Below the pieces are notes generated by a model that was given only the letters and a program-made list of their open reading frames with translations, searched no databases and had not been told where the DNA came from. Shown here in pieces: positions 1 to 8,245 of a stretch of 64,000 bases of DNA; position 1 is the first letter of the stretch; each line of letters starts with the position of its first letter. A program made the position numbers and the translations under genes. Source of the DNA: CAXBMB01 sp052078155 (GTDB taxonomy: Bacteria > Pseudomonadota > Alphaproteobacteria > Kiloniellales > DSM-21159); assembly GCA_052078155.1 (NCBI GenBank), contig JBQJBP010000001.1:2294001-2358000 (forward strand). Direction: 5' to 3'.

Positions 1-1
1 G

Positions 2-214
2 TTCGAAGCCCGTGCCGAGCTGGACGGCAACCGCCGTAAAGAGCTCTACACGGAAATGGGGACCATGGTCCGCGACGATGGCGGCCTGATCTGCCCCATG
101 TTCAATGACTTCATTGATGCCATTTCCACGGATGTCGGCGGGTATATCCGCGACCCCAATGGCATGATGTCCAACGGCTACGCACCTCTGCGCTGCTGGT
201 TGAAGGACGCCTAA
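2..214 (+). CDS. C-terminal end of a peptide ABC transporter substrate-binding protein (partial)
   Basis: The gene is cut by the left edge; only the last 70 codons are present, ending at TAA 212-214. The residue pattern (a stretch reading GGLICPMFNDFIDAIS near the middle, then a short aromatic C-terminus) fits the last lobe of family 5 periplasmic binding proteins for dipeptides and oligopeptides. It lies just upstream, on the same strand, of two permeases and a double ATPase, so it is most likely the binding protein of that importer. A strong terminator follows the stop, which would raise its expression over the membrane genes. Family assignment rests mainly on context because the diagnostic N-terminal part is missing. 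Confidence 0.75.
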   Translation, partial: FEARAELDGNRRKELYTEMGTMVRDDGGLICPMFNDFIDAISTDVGGYIRDPNGMMSNGYAPLRCWLKDA

Positions 215-229
215 GTCGGGTGGGTTAGC

Positions 230-274
230 AAAAAACAACCAAGGTCTTCCTCATCGGGGGACCTTGGTTTTTTG
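230..274 (+). terminator. Rho-independent terminator after the binding-protein gene
   Basis: An 8-bp perfect stem CCAAGGTC/GACCTTGG (239-246 with 260-267) is preceded by an A-run and followed by six T residues. It sits 25 bases after the stop codon. Confidence 0.9.
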
Positions 275-679
275 CTTTCCGAACCGGTGTCTCACCCAGG
301 AATGAGGTTTGTTGCCCTTTTTGCTTCATTGTTATTGTACAACGGTATAAAAACTTTGGGCCAAACAGAAAGGAAAACTGCCTTTCTGCGACAAAAACAG
401 TATCATTCATGTAAGAACCCGCATCAAAAGCGGGGCAGGGTCACAGACAATACCAGTCAAGATACAACTGTCTGGCTGACTCAAAGGAACAGGTAGATCT
501 GTCAAACCGCACGCTAAGTTTGGCGGAACGACAGGGGGTCTAGACCTCTACTTCGGACAAAACTGTGAACCGCTCAGGCTTCACAGGAACGGTCCCTACT
601 CAAAGTACGGCTTGGAAAAGGCGCTTTGAGTAAGCACCGCAAAAGTCCGGCGTAAAGGCGAGGGGAACATACAAAAGCT
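275..679 (+). promoter_or_regulatory. Long structured leader before the first peptide permease
   Basis: This 405-base gap has no convincing gene. Its second half is rich in potential stems: CCCGC/GCGGG (418-422 with 430-434), CTGTC/GACAG (499-503 with 530-534) enclosing CAAAC/GTTTG (503-507 with 518-522, sharing base 503), GGTCTAGACC (538-547), CTGTGAA/TTCACAG (563-569 with 580-586) and a 9-bp TACTCAAAG/CTTTGAGTA hairpin (597-605 with 624-632). The piece AACCGCTCAGGC...GGAAC resembles the 3' core of glycine aptamers, but the invariant CCGAAGG block of that class is not present. An AT-rich segment near 320-351 may hold the promoter. The leader could be an unclassified cis-regulatory RNA controlling the permease and ATPase genes. 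Confidence 0.45.
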
Positions 680-1639
680 ATGTCTTATCCATTGCTCAGG
701 ATGATTGTTCAGCGGCTGCTGCTGGGCCTCGTCCTATTGTTGGCCATCTCGGTGGTCATCTTTGCCGGCACGGAAATCCTGCCCGGCGACGTCGCACAGG
801 CCATTCTCGGCCAATCCGCTACACCTGAGGCACTTGCGAACATCCGCGCCGAACTGGGTTTGGAACGGCCCGTTTATGTGCGCTACTTCGAGTGGCTCTT
901 TGGCTTGCTGCAGGGAGATCTCGGGAACTCCTACACCAGCGGACAGCCTATTATCGATCAATTGGGCAAGCGCCTGGGCAACACCCTGTTCCTGGCCATG
1001 TGGGCAGCCATCATTGCTGTTCCCCTGGCCGTCGGTCTGGGCCTGCTGGCCGTCCACCACCGCGACGGCCTGGTTGACCGCACCATCTCCGTGATCACCC
1101 TCACCGCCATCTCCCTGCCGGAGTTCTTCATCGGCTACCTGCTGATCCTGATCTTCGCAGTGGAACTGCAATGGGTGACCAACGTCTCCAGCGTCTATGA
1201 CGGCATGCCTTTCTGGGAGCGTATGGCAGCCATTGCCCTGCCCGTCGTCACTCTGACACTGGTGGTTCTGGCTCACATGATGCGCATGACCCGCGCTGCG
1301 GTGCTCAGCATCATGTCCTCTTCTTATGTGGAAACCGCTGAACTCAAGGGACTGTCCCCCTTCAAGATCATCTGGCACCACGCCTTTCCCAACGCCATTG
1401 CGCCGGTCATCACCGTTGTGGTGCTGAACCTGGCCTATCTGGTGGTGGGTGTCGTGGTGGTCGAGGTGATCTTCGTCTATCCCGGCATGGGCCAATATCT
1501 GGTGGATCACGTCTCCAAACGTGACGTGCCCGTCGTCCAGGCCTGCGGTCTGGTCTTCGCGGCCACCTACATCCTTCTCAATATGTTCGCAGACATCATG
1601 GCAATCATTGCCAATCCCCGTCTGCGCCATCCTAAGTGA
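680..1639 (+). CDS. Peptide ABC transporter permease, DppB/OppB type
   Basis: A 319-residue inner-membrane protein with an N-terminal membrane segment (about residues 9-31), a periplasmic loop containing the GDLGNS motif typical of DppB/OppB, then five more hydrophobic segments. The EAA-type cytoplasmic loop that docks on the ATPase is visible as TAELKGLSPFKIIWHHAFPNA in the second half. It would form one half of the channel of a dipeptide/oligopeptide importer together with the next gene. The stop overlaps a possible GTG start of the next permease, so the genes are translationally close. The start at 680 has only a distant GAGGGG upstream; ATG 701 is an alternative. Confidence 0.92.
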   Translation: MSYPLLRMIVQRLLLGLVLLLAISVVIFAGTEILPGDVAQAILGQSATPEALANIRAELGLERPVYVRYFEWLFGLLQGDLGNSYTSGQPIIDQLGKRLGNTLFLAMWAAIIAVPLAVGLGLLAVHHRDGLVDRTISVITLTAISLPEFFIGYLLILIFAVELQWVTNVSSVYDGMPFWERMAAIALPVVTLTLVVLAHMMRMTRAAVLSIMSSSYVETAELKGLSPFKIIWHHAFPNAIAPVITVVVLNLAYLVVGVVVVEVIFVYPGMGQYLVDHVSKRDVPVVQACGLVFAATYILLNMFADIMAIIANPRLRHPK

Positions 1640-1647
1640 GGTCGGCC

Positions 1648-2469
1648 ATGCGTGGGATTCCTATTACATCACTCATCGGGCTTGTCATCCTGGCAGCCTT
1701 TGTCCTCATGGCGATTTTCGCCCCTGTTCTGGCCCCCTACGGCGAAGCAGAGATTGTCGGCGACGTCTGGGAGCCGCCCTCTGACAACTTTGTTCTGGGG
1801 ACGGATAACCTGGGCCGGGACATGTACTCCCGCCTGATCTATGGCGGACGCCTGACCATTGCGGTGGCGGCAGCGGCCACCTGCATCTCTTTCTTCATGG
1901 GGGTTTTCCTTGGCTTCCTGGCTGCAGTGGTCCGGGGCTGGCTGGATCAGGGCCTCAGCCGTTTGAATGACCTGATGATGGCCATTCCGACCCTGATTTT
2001 CGCCCTGGTCGTGCTGTCCGTGCTGCCTGCTAACATCATCACCCTGGTTCTGGTGATGGCGATCCTGGATTCCACCCGCGTCTTCCGCCTCAGCCGGGCT
2101 GTGGCGCTGGATGTGGTGGTTCAGGATTTTGTGGAAGCTGCCCGCCTGCGCGGTGAAGGCCGGATGTGGATCATCTTCCGCGAAGTGCTGCCCAACACCC
2201 TCACGCCGCTCTTTGCTGAGTTTGGTCTGCGCTTTGCCTTTGCCGTTCTCTTCCTTTCCTCCCTCTCTTTCCTGGGTCTGGGCGTGCAGCCCCCGGCGGC
2301 GGACTGGGGCGGTATGGTCAAGGACAACAAAGACGGCATCATCTTCGGCGTCTCGGCAGCCATCATGCCCGGCGCCATCATCGCCATCCTGGCGGTCTCG
2401 GTTAACCTGGTGGTCGATTGGATCCTCAACCGAACCAGCAGCCTGAAGGGAGGCCGTGGAGATGGCTGA
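1648..2469 (+). CDS. Peptide ABC transporter permease, DppC/OppC type
   Basis: A 273-residue inner-membrane permease of the DppC/OppC family. It has an N-terminal membrane segment, the LGTDNLGRDMYSRLIYG motif characteristic of the family, several further hydrophobic helices and an EAA loop (EAARLRGEGRMWIIFREVLPN). It pairs with the preceding DppB-like protein. ATG 1648 is chosen because GAGG at 1638-1641 lies six bases before it; GTG 1636, which overlaps the previous stop codon, would add four residues but has no good ribosome site. The gene overlaps the ATPase gene that follows by eight bases. Confidence 0.92.
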   Translation: MRGIPITSLIGLVILAAFVLMAIFAPVLAPYGEAEIVGDVWEPPSDNFVLGTDNLGRDMYSRLIYGGRLTIAVAAAATCISFFMGVFLGFLAAVVRGWLDQGLSRLNDLMMAIPTLIFALVVLSVLPANIITLVLVMAILDSTRVFRLSRAVALDVVVQDFVEAARLRGEGRMWIIFREVLPNTLTPLFAEFGLRFAFAVLFLSSLSFLGLGVQPPAADWGGMVKDNKDGIIFGVSAAIMPGAIIAILAVSVNLVVDWILNRTSSLKGGRGDG

Positions 2470-4096
2470 TAAACTACTTGACGTTCGCAATCTGCGTATC
2501 GAAGCCACGGTCTACACCCCTGGTGAAGAGCCCACCAATCTGGTGATCATCGATGATGTGTCCTTCACCCTGGAAAAGGGGAAGGTTCTGGGACTGATCG
2601 GGGAATCCGGTGCCGGTAAATCCACCGCAGCCCTTTCCTCCCTGGCCTATGGCCGGGGCGGGGTGCGCATCACCGGTGGTCAGGTGCTGCTGGACGGCGA
2701 AGACATCATCCAGAAGTCGCCGTTGGAAATCCGGCAGATCCGGGGCCGCCGGGTCTGCTACGTGGCCCAGTCTGCCGCCGCTGCCTTCAACCCGGCCCAC
2801 CGGCTGGGGGAGCAGGTCATCGAAACGGCCCTGGAACATGGCCTGAAAGACCGGCGGGAAGCTCTGGCCTTTGCCAACAACCTGTTCAAGGTTCTGGGCC
2901 TGCCCGATCCGGATAACTTCGGCAAACGCTACCCTCACCAGGTTTCCGGCGGGCAGCTGCAGCGGGCCATGACCGCAATGGCGCTCTGTTCGCAGCCCGA
3001 CCTGATCGTCTTTGATGAGCCCACAACCGCACTGGATGTGACCACCCAGCTGGATGTGCTGGCCGCCATCAAACACGCCATTGAGGAAACCCATACAGCG
3101 GCTCTCTACATCACCCACGATCTGGCAGTGGTGGCCCAGGTTTCAGATGACATCATGGTGCTGCGCCATGGCAAAACCGTCGAATACGGCACGGTCGAGC
3201 AGATCATCACCAGACCTGAAAAGGACTACACCAAGCAGCTGGTGTCCCTGCACAAGATCGAAAAGCCCCCTGTCCCACCGGCAGAGGAAATCACCCTGCG
3301 GGTGGAAAACGTCAATGCCTCCTACGGCAACATGGTGCGGGTGCTGCACGATGTAACCATGGAGGTGGCCAAAGGTCAGACACTGGCCATCGTCGGGGAA
3401 TCGGGGTCCGGTAAATCCACCATGGCCCGGGTGATCACCGGCCTGCTGCCGCCGGAAGACGGGCGGATCATCTTCCAAGGGGACGCCCTGCCCAATCGTC
3501 TGGAGGACCGCACGAAAGAACAATTGCGTGAACTGCAGATGATCTACCAGATGGCGGACACGGCCATGAACCCGCGCCATACGGTCCGGCACATCATCGG
3601 TCGCCCGCTGGAATTCTATTTCGGCATCAAGGGCGCTGAGCGGGACCGGCGGGTGGAAGAACTGCTGGACATGATCGAGATGGACAAGAGCTTCATCGAT
3701 CGCTATCCCGCAGAACTGTCCGGCGGGCAGAAGCAGCGCATCTGCATCGCCCGCGCCCTGGCAGCGGATCCGAAGCTGATCATCTGTGATGAGGTCACCT
3801 CGGCACTGGATCCTCTGGTGGCGGACGAAATCCTCAAACTGCTCTTGCGGCTGCAGGCCAGAACGCACGTCTCTTACATCTTCATCACCCACGATATCGC
3901 CACGGTACGCGCCATCGCGGACTCCATTGCGGTGATGTACCAGGGACGTGTGCAGCGCTATGGCACCAAGGAAGAGGTGCTGACGCCCCCGTTTGATGAC
4001 TACACGGACCTGCTGCTGTCTTCCGTTCCCGAAATGGAACTGGGCTGGCTGGAGCAAGCCCTGGCGCACCGGAAGATGGAGTCTGCCGGGAACTGA
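2462..4096 (+). CDS. Fused double ATP-binding protein of a peptide ABC importer (DppD-DppF type)
   Basis: A 544-residue cytoplasmic ATPase carrying two complete ABC domains. The first has Walker A GESGAGKST, signature VSGGQLQRA and Walker B LIVFDEPTTALD; the second has GESGSGKST, signature LSGGQKQRI and LIICDEVTSALD. Each has the switch histidine in ITHD. The fusion replaces the separate DppD and DppF subunits seen in the second peptide importer of this window. ATG 2462 follows AAGGGAGG at 2446-2453 with good spacing; a GTG six bases earlier is too close to the ribosome site. It powers import through the two upstream permeases. A terminator follows the stop. Confidence 0.93.
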   Translation: MADKLLDVRNLRIEATVYTPGEEPTNLVIIDDVSFTLEKGKVLGLIGESGAGKSTAALSSLAYGRGGVRITGGQVLLDGEDIIQKSPLEIRQIRGRRVCYVAQSAAAAFNPAHRLGEQVIETALEHGLKDRREALAFANNLFKVLGLPDPDNFGKRYPHQVSGGQLQRAMTAMALCSQPDLIVFDEPTTALDVTTQLDVLAAIKHAIEETHTAALYITHDLAVVAQVSDDIMVLRHGKTVEYGTVEQIITRPEKDYTKQLVSLHKIEKPPVPPAEEITLRVENVNASYGNMVRVLHDVTMEVAKGQTLAIVGESGSGKSTMARVITGLLPPEDGRIIFQGDALPNRLEDRTKEQLRELQMIYQMADTAMNPRHTVRHIIGRPLEFYFGIKGAERDRRVEELLDMIEMDKSFIDRYPAELSGGQKQRICIARALAADPKLIICDEVTSALDPLVADEILKLLLRLQARTHVSYIFITHDIATVRAIADSIAVMYQGRVQRYGTKEEVLTPPFDDYTDLLLSSVPEMELGWLEQALAHRKMESAGN

Positions 4097-4117
4097 GTGG
4101 AATCCCCCCATTGGGAA

Positions 4118-4156
4118 CAAAAAAAGGGAGCCGCAATCTGGCTCCCTTTTTCTTTT
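4118..4156. terminator. Bidirectional terminator between convergent genes
   Basis: Stem AAAGGGAGCC (4123-4132) pairs with GGCTCCCTTT (4140-4149) around a short loop, with an A-run before and a T-run after. It lies between the plus-strand transporter operon and minus-strand folE and could serve both. Confidence 0.85.
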
Positions 4157-4177
4157 GTTGCACCCTGTCCGTGGCGG

Positions 4178-4792
4178 TCAGTCTTTGATCAGATCCAGAA
4201 ACTCCTGGCGGGTCCGGCGATCTTCCCGGAACTCCCCCAAGACACAGGAGGTCACCATGGAGACCCCTTGTTTGTTGACCCCCCGGGTTGTCATGCACTG
4301 ATGCACGGCATCGATCACCACACCGACCCCTCGGGGCTGCAGCACATCATTGATGGCCTGGGCAATCTGGTTGGTCATCTTTTCCTGAATCTGCAGGCGC
4401 TTGGCATAAGCCTCAACCACCCGCGCGAGTTTGGAGATCCCCACCACCCGGTTGTTGGGCAGGTAAGCCACATGGGCCTTACCCACAATCGGCACCATGT
4501 GGTGTTCACAGTGCGACTGGAAATCGATGTTCTTCAGCAGAACCATCTCGTCATAGCCGTGGGTTTCTGAAAAGGTCCGCTTCAGAATCTCCACCGGGTC
4601 CTGCTGATAGCCTGCAAAGAACTCATCGTAAGAGCGCACGACCCGCGACGGGGTATCCAGCAGGCCTTCCCTGTCCGGGTCATCCCCGGCCCAGCGCAGC
4701 AGAGTCCGGATAGCCTCTTCCGCTTCCTGACGGCTGGGTTTGCCGCCAGCGGCCTGAGAGGCCGAAAGGGATTTTGCATTGCTGTCGGTCAC
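4178..4792 (-). CDS. folE: GTP cyclohydrolase I
   Basis: A 204-residue cytoplasmic enzyme that converts GTP to 7,8-dihydroneopterin triphosphate, the first step of folate and of pterin cofactor synthesis. The core motif SHCEHHMVPIVGKAHVAYLP contains the zinc ligands C95 and H98, and the third ligand C166 lies in AVHQCMTTRGV; the catalytic histidine region is intact. Length matches bacterial FolE. It is the last gene of a minus-strand cluster after hpd and phhA. Phenylalanine hydroxylase needs a reduced pterin, so this copy may serve aromatic amino acid degradation rather than, or besides, folate synthesis; that role is inference from position. Confidence 0.95.
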   Translation of the reverse strand: MTDSNAKSLSASQAAGGKPSRQEAEEAIRTLLRWAGDDPDREGLLDTPSRVVRSYDEFFAGYQQDPVEILKRTFSETHGYDEMVLLKNIDFQSHCEHHMVPIVGKAHVAYLPNNRVVGISKLARVVEAYAKRLQIQEKMTNQIAQAINDVLQPRGVGVVIDAVHQCMTTRGVNKQGVSMVTSCVLGEFREDRRTRQEFLDLIKD

Positions 4793-4828
4793 AGCGATCT
4801 CCTGTCTGGTTTGCCGGCAGGTCCGCTG

Positions 4829-5926
4829 CTACTCGCTCAAGACCCCCCGTTGAATCTGATCCCGCTCGATGGATTCAAACAAGGCCCGGAAGTTGCCTTC
4901 CCCGAAGCCTTCATCACCCTTGCGCTGGATAATCTCAAAGAAGATGGGACCGATAACGGTCTGAGAGAAGATCTGCAAGAGCAATCCGCCATCCTTTGTA
5001 GGTGCACCATCCAAAAGAATTCCGTTCTGCTCCAGACGCGACAGGTCTTCGCCGTGACCCGGCACCCGCTCATCCAGCATTTCGTAATAGGTTGACGGCG
5101 GTTTGGGCATGAAAGACAGATCGATCTTCCGCAGGGCTTCCACCGTTGCGAAAATATCATCGGTCCCCATGGCAATGTGCTGGATGCCTTCACCGTTGTA
5201 GGCGTTGAGGTACTCTTCGATCTGGCTCTTATCGTCGGCGCTTTCATTGATGGGAATGCGGATCTTGCCACAGGGGCTGGTCATGGCCCGGCTTTTCAGC
5301 CCCGTCAGCTTGCCTTCAATGTCGAAGTAGCGGATTTCCTTGAAGTTGAAGAGGCGCTCGTAGAACTCCCCCCAAACATCCATGCGGCCACGATGCACAT
5401 TGTGGGTCAGATGATCCACATAAGTCAGGCCCACGCCGGCCGGGTTCTGATCGACCCCGTCGATGGGCTGGAAATCGATGTCATAGATGCTGCCCTGGCT
5501 GCCGTAGCGGTCGACAAAGTAGATGAGAGAACCGCCGATGCCTTCAATGGCCGGGATGTTCAGTTCCATGGGACCAACGCGGGCCTCTACAGCCTTTGCC
5601 CCCAGTTCCAGCGCGCGCTTGTAAGCGTAGGCCGCATCGGTCACCCGGAAAGCCATGGCACAGGCGCTGGGCCCGTGAACTTTGGCAAAGGCCTGGGCAA
5701 AGCTGTCCGGTTCCCCGTTGACGATGAAGTTCACGTCTCCCTGCCGGTAAAGGGTCACATCTTTGGAGCGGTGGCGGGCAATGGCCGTGAAGCCCATCTG
5801 CACAAAGAGCTTTTCCAAATCCTTGGGATTGGGCGCCGTGTACTCGACAAACTCAAAACCATCCGTCCCCATGGGGTTCAGGGCATCGATGCGGGATGTT
5901 GGGCTTTGCTGTGCAGTGGTGGCCAT
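4829..5926 (-). CDS. hpd: 4-hydroxyphenylpyruvate dioxygenase
   Basis: A 365-residue non-haem iron(II) enzyme that turns 4-hydroxyphenylpyruvate into homogentisate in tyrosine catabolism. Two VOC-type halves are present, the second holding the iron ligands H172 (in VDHLTHNVHRG), H250 (in GIQHIAMGTDD) and E331 (in FFEIIQRKGDEGFGEGNF), the last followed by the conserved C-terminal helix. ATG 5926 is preferred because GGAG lies nine bases upstream; an in-frame ATG at 5950 would add eight residues without a ribosome site. It stands between phhA and folE on the minus strand, probably co-transcribed. Homogentisate dioxygenase and later pathway genes are not in the window. Confidence 0.95.
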   Translation of the reverse strand: MATTAQQSPTSRIDALNPMGTDGFEFVEYTAPNPKDLEKLFVQMGFTAIARHRSKDVTLYRQGDVNFIVNGEPDSFAQAFAKVHGPSACAMAFRVTDAAYAYKRALELGAKAVEARVGPMELNIPAIEGIGGSLIYFVDRYGSQGSIYDIDFQPIDGVDQNPAGVGLTYVDHLTHNVHRGRMDVWGEFYERLFNFKEIRYFDIEGKLTGLKSRAMTSPCGKIRIPINESADDKSQIEEYLNAYNGEGIQHIAMGTDDIFATVEALRKIDLSFMPKPPSTYYEMLDERVPGHGEDLSRLEQNGILLDGAPTKDGGLLLQIFSQTVIGPIFFEIIQRKGDEGFGEGNFRALFESIERDQIQRGVLSE

Positions 5927-5985
5927 CGCGTGGGTCTCCAGATCAAACATGAAAAGTGGGGGAGTGAGCAGCTGCTCACGTGGGG

Positions 5986-6912
5986 TCAGGGGGTGTCCTG
6001 AGAAAAGGGCTGTGGCGTGTGATAGTCTCCACTGCCCTGCTGCAGCACCTGGTCTTCTGAACAGAGGTCTCCCGGCTCCAGATCCCTGTGCTGTCGGACC
6101 GCCGCATAAAGCGGGTCAAAGGGCAGGTCGGCCAGCGCCAGCAGCTCTTCGAAGTCATTGATGACGAAATAGACTTCCTGAAAATCATCAATGCGATAGT
6201 TGGTGCGCAGCACGCGCAGAGGGTCAAAAGCCAGATGGTTGGGAGACGCGCTGTCCAGGCAAAAGGCCACTTCTGAGTGGGAGGAGAGAATTCCGGCACC
6301 GTAAATCTCCAGACCCTCAGCGCCTTTGATCAGCCCGAACTCCACTGTGTACCAGTAGAGCCGGGCCAGGTTGGGCAATACACCTTTGTCCAGCGCCTTC
6401 AGGCCGCCCCGGCCGTACGCTGCCATGAAGTCCGCAAACACCGGGTTCATCAGCAATGGGACGTGGCCGAAAATGTCATGAAAGACATCCGGTTCTTCCA
6501 GATAATCCAGCTGCTCAGGTTTCCGTATCCATCGGGTTGCCGGAAAACGGCGATTTGCAAGGTGGTCGAAGAAGACCTCATCCGGGACCAGCCCGGGAAC
6601 GGCAACCACTTGCCAGCCGGTGGCTTTCATCAACCGGTCACTCAGGCGCCGGAAGTCGGGAATGCCATCACGGGCAAAAGCCAGATCCTCCATTCCCTGC
6701 AAGAAGGCACCGCAGGCGCGTTTAGGCAGCTGGCGACACTGACGTTGGTACAAATGCGCCCAGATCCCGTGCTCTTGTGCGCTGTAACCAGCCCAGTCCT
6801 GATCAAGGGTGCCCTCCGCGCAAGTCCCGACCTTCGCAGCGCGCACCGAAGATCGGGGCGGTGCCGAGAGGCGTGACGGGAGTGTGTCCCTTAACTGCTG
6901 CGGTGTCTGCAC
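5986..6912 (-). CDS. phhA: Phenylalanine 4-monooxygenase
   Basis: A 308-residue iron- and pterin-dependent hydroxylase making tyrosine from phenylalanine. The iron site is complete: H145 and H150 in EPDVFHDIFGHVP and E191 in WYTVEFGLI. It lacks a regulatory ACT domain, as usual for bacterial enzymes. The start is taken as GTG 6912, which has AGAGGG six bases upstream; an in-frame TTG at 6978 would add 22 charged residues with no ribosome site. It is the first gene of the phhA-hpd-folE cluster. The recycling enzyme pterin-4a-carbinolamine dehydratase (phhB) is not beside it. Confidence 0.93.
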   Translation of the reverse strand: MQTPQQLRDTLPSRLSAPPRSSVRAAKVGTCAEGTLDQDWAGYSAQEHGIWAHLYQRQCRQLPKRACGAFLQGMEDLAFARDGIPDFRRLSDRLMKATGWQVVAVPGLVPDEVFFDHLANRRFPATRWIRKPEQLDYLEEPDVFHDIFGHVPLLMNPVFADFMAAYGRGGLKALDKGVLPNLARLYWYTVEFGLIKGAEGLEIYGAGILSSHSEVAFCLDSASPNHLAFDPLRVLRTNYRIDDFQEVYFVINDFEELLALADLPFDPLYAAVRQHRDLEPGDLCSEDQVLQQGSGDYHTPQPFSQDTP

Positions 6913-6987
6913 TTTGATCCCTCTTTGGGCTGAGACGTGCCTGTGCTTCTCCTCATCGCGGTCTTTGCCGCGTTTCAAACAAGGTTA

Positions 6988-7055
6988 GCGACATTCTGTC
7001 GCAATTTTTGTCCCAATTATCGAAGCAAACATAAAAATTCGGTCCATTAATGACC
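6988..7055. promoter_or_regulatory. Palindromes upstream of phhA, candidate operators
   Basis: Between phhA and the divergent tetR lie GCGACA-TTC-TGTCGC (6988-7002, perfect 6-base arms) and GGTCCATTAATGACC (7041-7055, near-perfect with one extra base). They sit 76 to 143 bases upstream of the phhA start, where a regulator of phenylalanine catabolism could bind. No specific regulator can be assigned. Confidence 0.35.
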
Positions 7056-7160
7056 AAATTGAAGGATTTTCGGGGATATTCAGCCAAACGTTCCTCTTGC
7101 AGCAGCCACCGGTAACGTCAGATCACCGACTTGACCCTCGCAGAAAAACCAGTTTACTGT

Positions 7161-7175
7161 ACCAACCAGTCGGTT
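7161..7175. promoter_or_regulatory. Candidate TetR operator
   Basis: ACCAACCAGTCGGTT (7161-7175) differs at two positions from the ACCGACCGGTCGGT type of dyad bound by several TetR-family repressors. It lies 26 bases before the chosen start of the tetR gene, where an autoregulating repressor would bind. Confidence 0.5.
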
Positions 7176-7200
7176 AAGTGAATTGCTGGAGTTTGCTTTG

Positions 7201-7761
7201 GTGCGCAAGAACAACGCCCGGGAACGTCTGCTGGATGCGGCTGAAACGGTCATTCTGGAAGAAGGTCTGTTGAAGCTGACCCTGGACAATGTGGCCAAGG
7301 CTGGCGAGGTGTCCAAAGGGGGATTGATCTATCACTTTGCCAGCAAAGAAGCGTTGCTGCGTGCCATGGTGGAGCGACAGGTCGCGCGCTGGGAAAGCTC
7401 TCTTGAACAGCATGAAAAGGACGTTGCAGACAGCGCGGGCGCGGCGGTTGAAACCTATGCCCGGGCCTGCGACGCAGAAACCCAGCGCAATGGTGCTCTC
7501 TGGGCGGCCATGATTGCGGCCTTTGCCATGGCTCCGGACCTGATCGATCCGTTACGGCAATCCTATGAAAGGCACCTGCAGCGCCTGCGCGACAGCAACG
7601 GCGACTTCGCAAGACTGGCCGCCCTCTCTCTGGCCAGCGATGGATTGTGGATGCTGGAGCTCTTTGGTCTGCCGCCTCTGAGCAAGGAAGAACGCAGAGG
7701 CATTTTGCTGGAAATCATCACGCTGGCGCGCGAAACAGAACCCGCCGTCTCTCAGGTGTGA
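7201..7761 (+). CDS. TetR/AcrR family transcriptional regulator
   Basis: A 186-residue DNA-binding repressor. The N-terminal helix-turn-helix (about residues 4-50) reads RERLLDAAETVILEEG ... LTLDNVAKAGEVSKGGLIYHFASKEALL, a standard TetR_N pattern; the rest is an all-helical ligand-binding domain. GTG 7201 has GGAG nine bases upstream; TTG codons at 7183 and 7198 are alternatives. It is followed after 146 bases by an SMR efflux pump, so its likely role is to repress that pump until a cationic or amphipathic compound binds. A TetR-like dyad lies immediately upstream of the start. Confidence 0.92.
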   Translation: MRKNNARERLLDAAETVILEEGLLKLTLDNVAKAGEVSKGGLIYHFASKEALLRAMVERQVARWESSLEQHEKDVADSAGAAVETYARACDAETQRNGALWAAMIAAFAMAPDLIDPLRQSYERHLQRLRDSNGDFARLAALSLASDGLWMLELFGLPPLSKEERRGILLEIITLARETEPAVSQV

Positions 7762-7907
7762 TCGTCTGAAACTGAAACACTGCGCTTCACCGCTGTCGTG
7801 AAGCCTCCTCTAACCCATCGACAAGAGGCCTCTTAACGTTCACGGCGGGATCAGCCCAAAGGATCAAACGAACGATAAGGCTCTCACCAAGAAATCAGGT
7901 CGTGCCC

Positions 7908-8237
7908 ATGTTTGCTTATGTTCTGTTGTTCCTGGCCATTGTGTCTGAAGTCGCCGCCACCACGGCCCTGAAAGCGTCGGAAGGTTTTACCCGCCCCGTC
8001 CCGTCGGTGGTGGTTGTGGTGGGCTATGTGGCGGCCTTCTGGCTTCTGTCCATTACCCTGAAACAGTTGCCTCTGGGGCTGACCTACGCCATCTGGGCAG
8101 GCCTGGGCATCGTTGGTTCAGCCGTGCTCAGCTATTTCCTGTTTGCCGAATCTTTCGGCTCCATGAAGATGGTTGGCATGGGGTTCATCATTCTGGGTGT
8201 CGTAATCGCCAACCTGTCACCCGGCGGGGCCCACTAA
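7908..8237 (+). CDS. Small multidrug resistance (SMR) efflux protein, EmrE/QacE type
   Basis: A 109-residue inner-membrane protein with four hydrophobic helices that works as a dimeric proton-coupled exporter of quaternary cations or guanidinium-like compounds. With ATG 7908 as start, the essential glutamate falls at E14 (LFLAIVSEVAATTALK), and Y60 and W63 (LTYAIWAGLG) sit exactly where EmrE has them, which decides this start over GTG 7902. AGG lies eight bases upstream. It probably forms an operon with the preceding tetR gene. Substrate cannot be told from sequence. Confidence 0.93.
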   Translation: MFAYVLLFLAIVSEVAATTALKASEGFTRPVPSVVVVVGYVAAFWLLSITLKQLPLGLTYAIWAGLGIVGSAVLSYFLFAESFGSMKMVGMGFIILGVVIANLSPGGAH

Positions 8238-8245
8238 TCAGCTGA

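Noticed and set aside
535..600. Glycine riboswitch in the leader
   Set aside because: Only the CTCAGGC...GGAAC part resembles the class; the conserved CCGAAGG block and P2/P3 arrangement are missing, so I do not call it one.
734..1630. Long minus-strand frames opposite the permease and ATPase genes (also 1669-2508, 3143-4120)
   Set aside because: Histidine- and glutamine-rich antisense products with no motif; typical shadows in GC-rich coding sequence.
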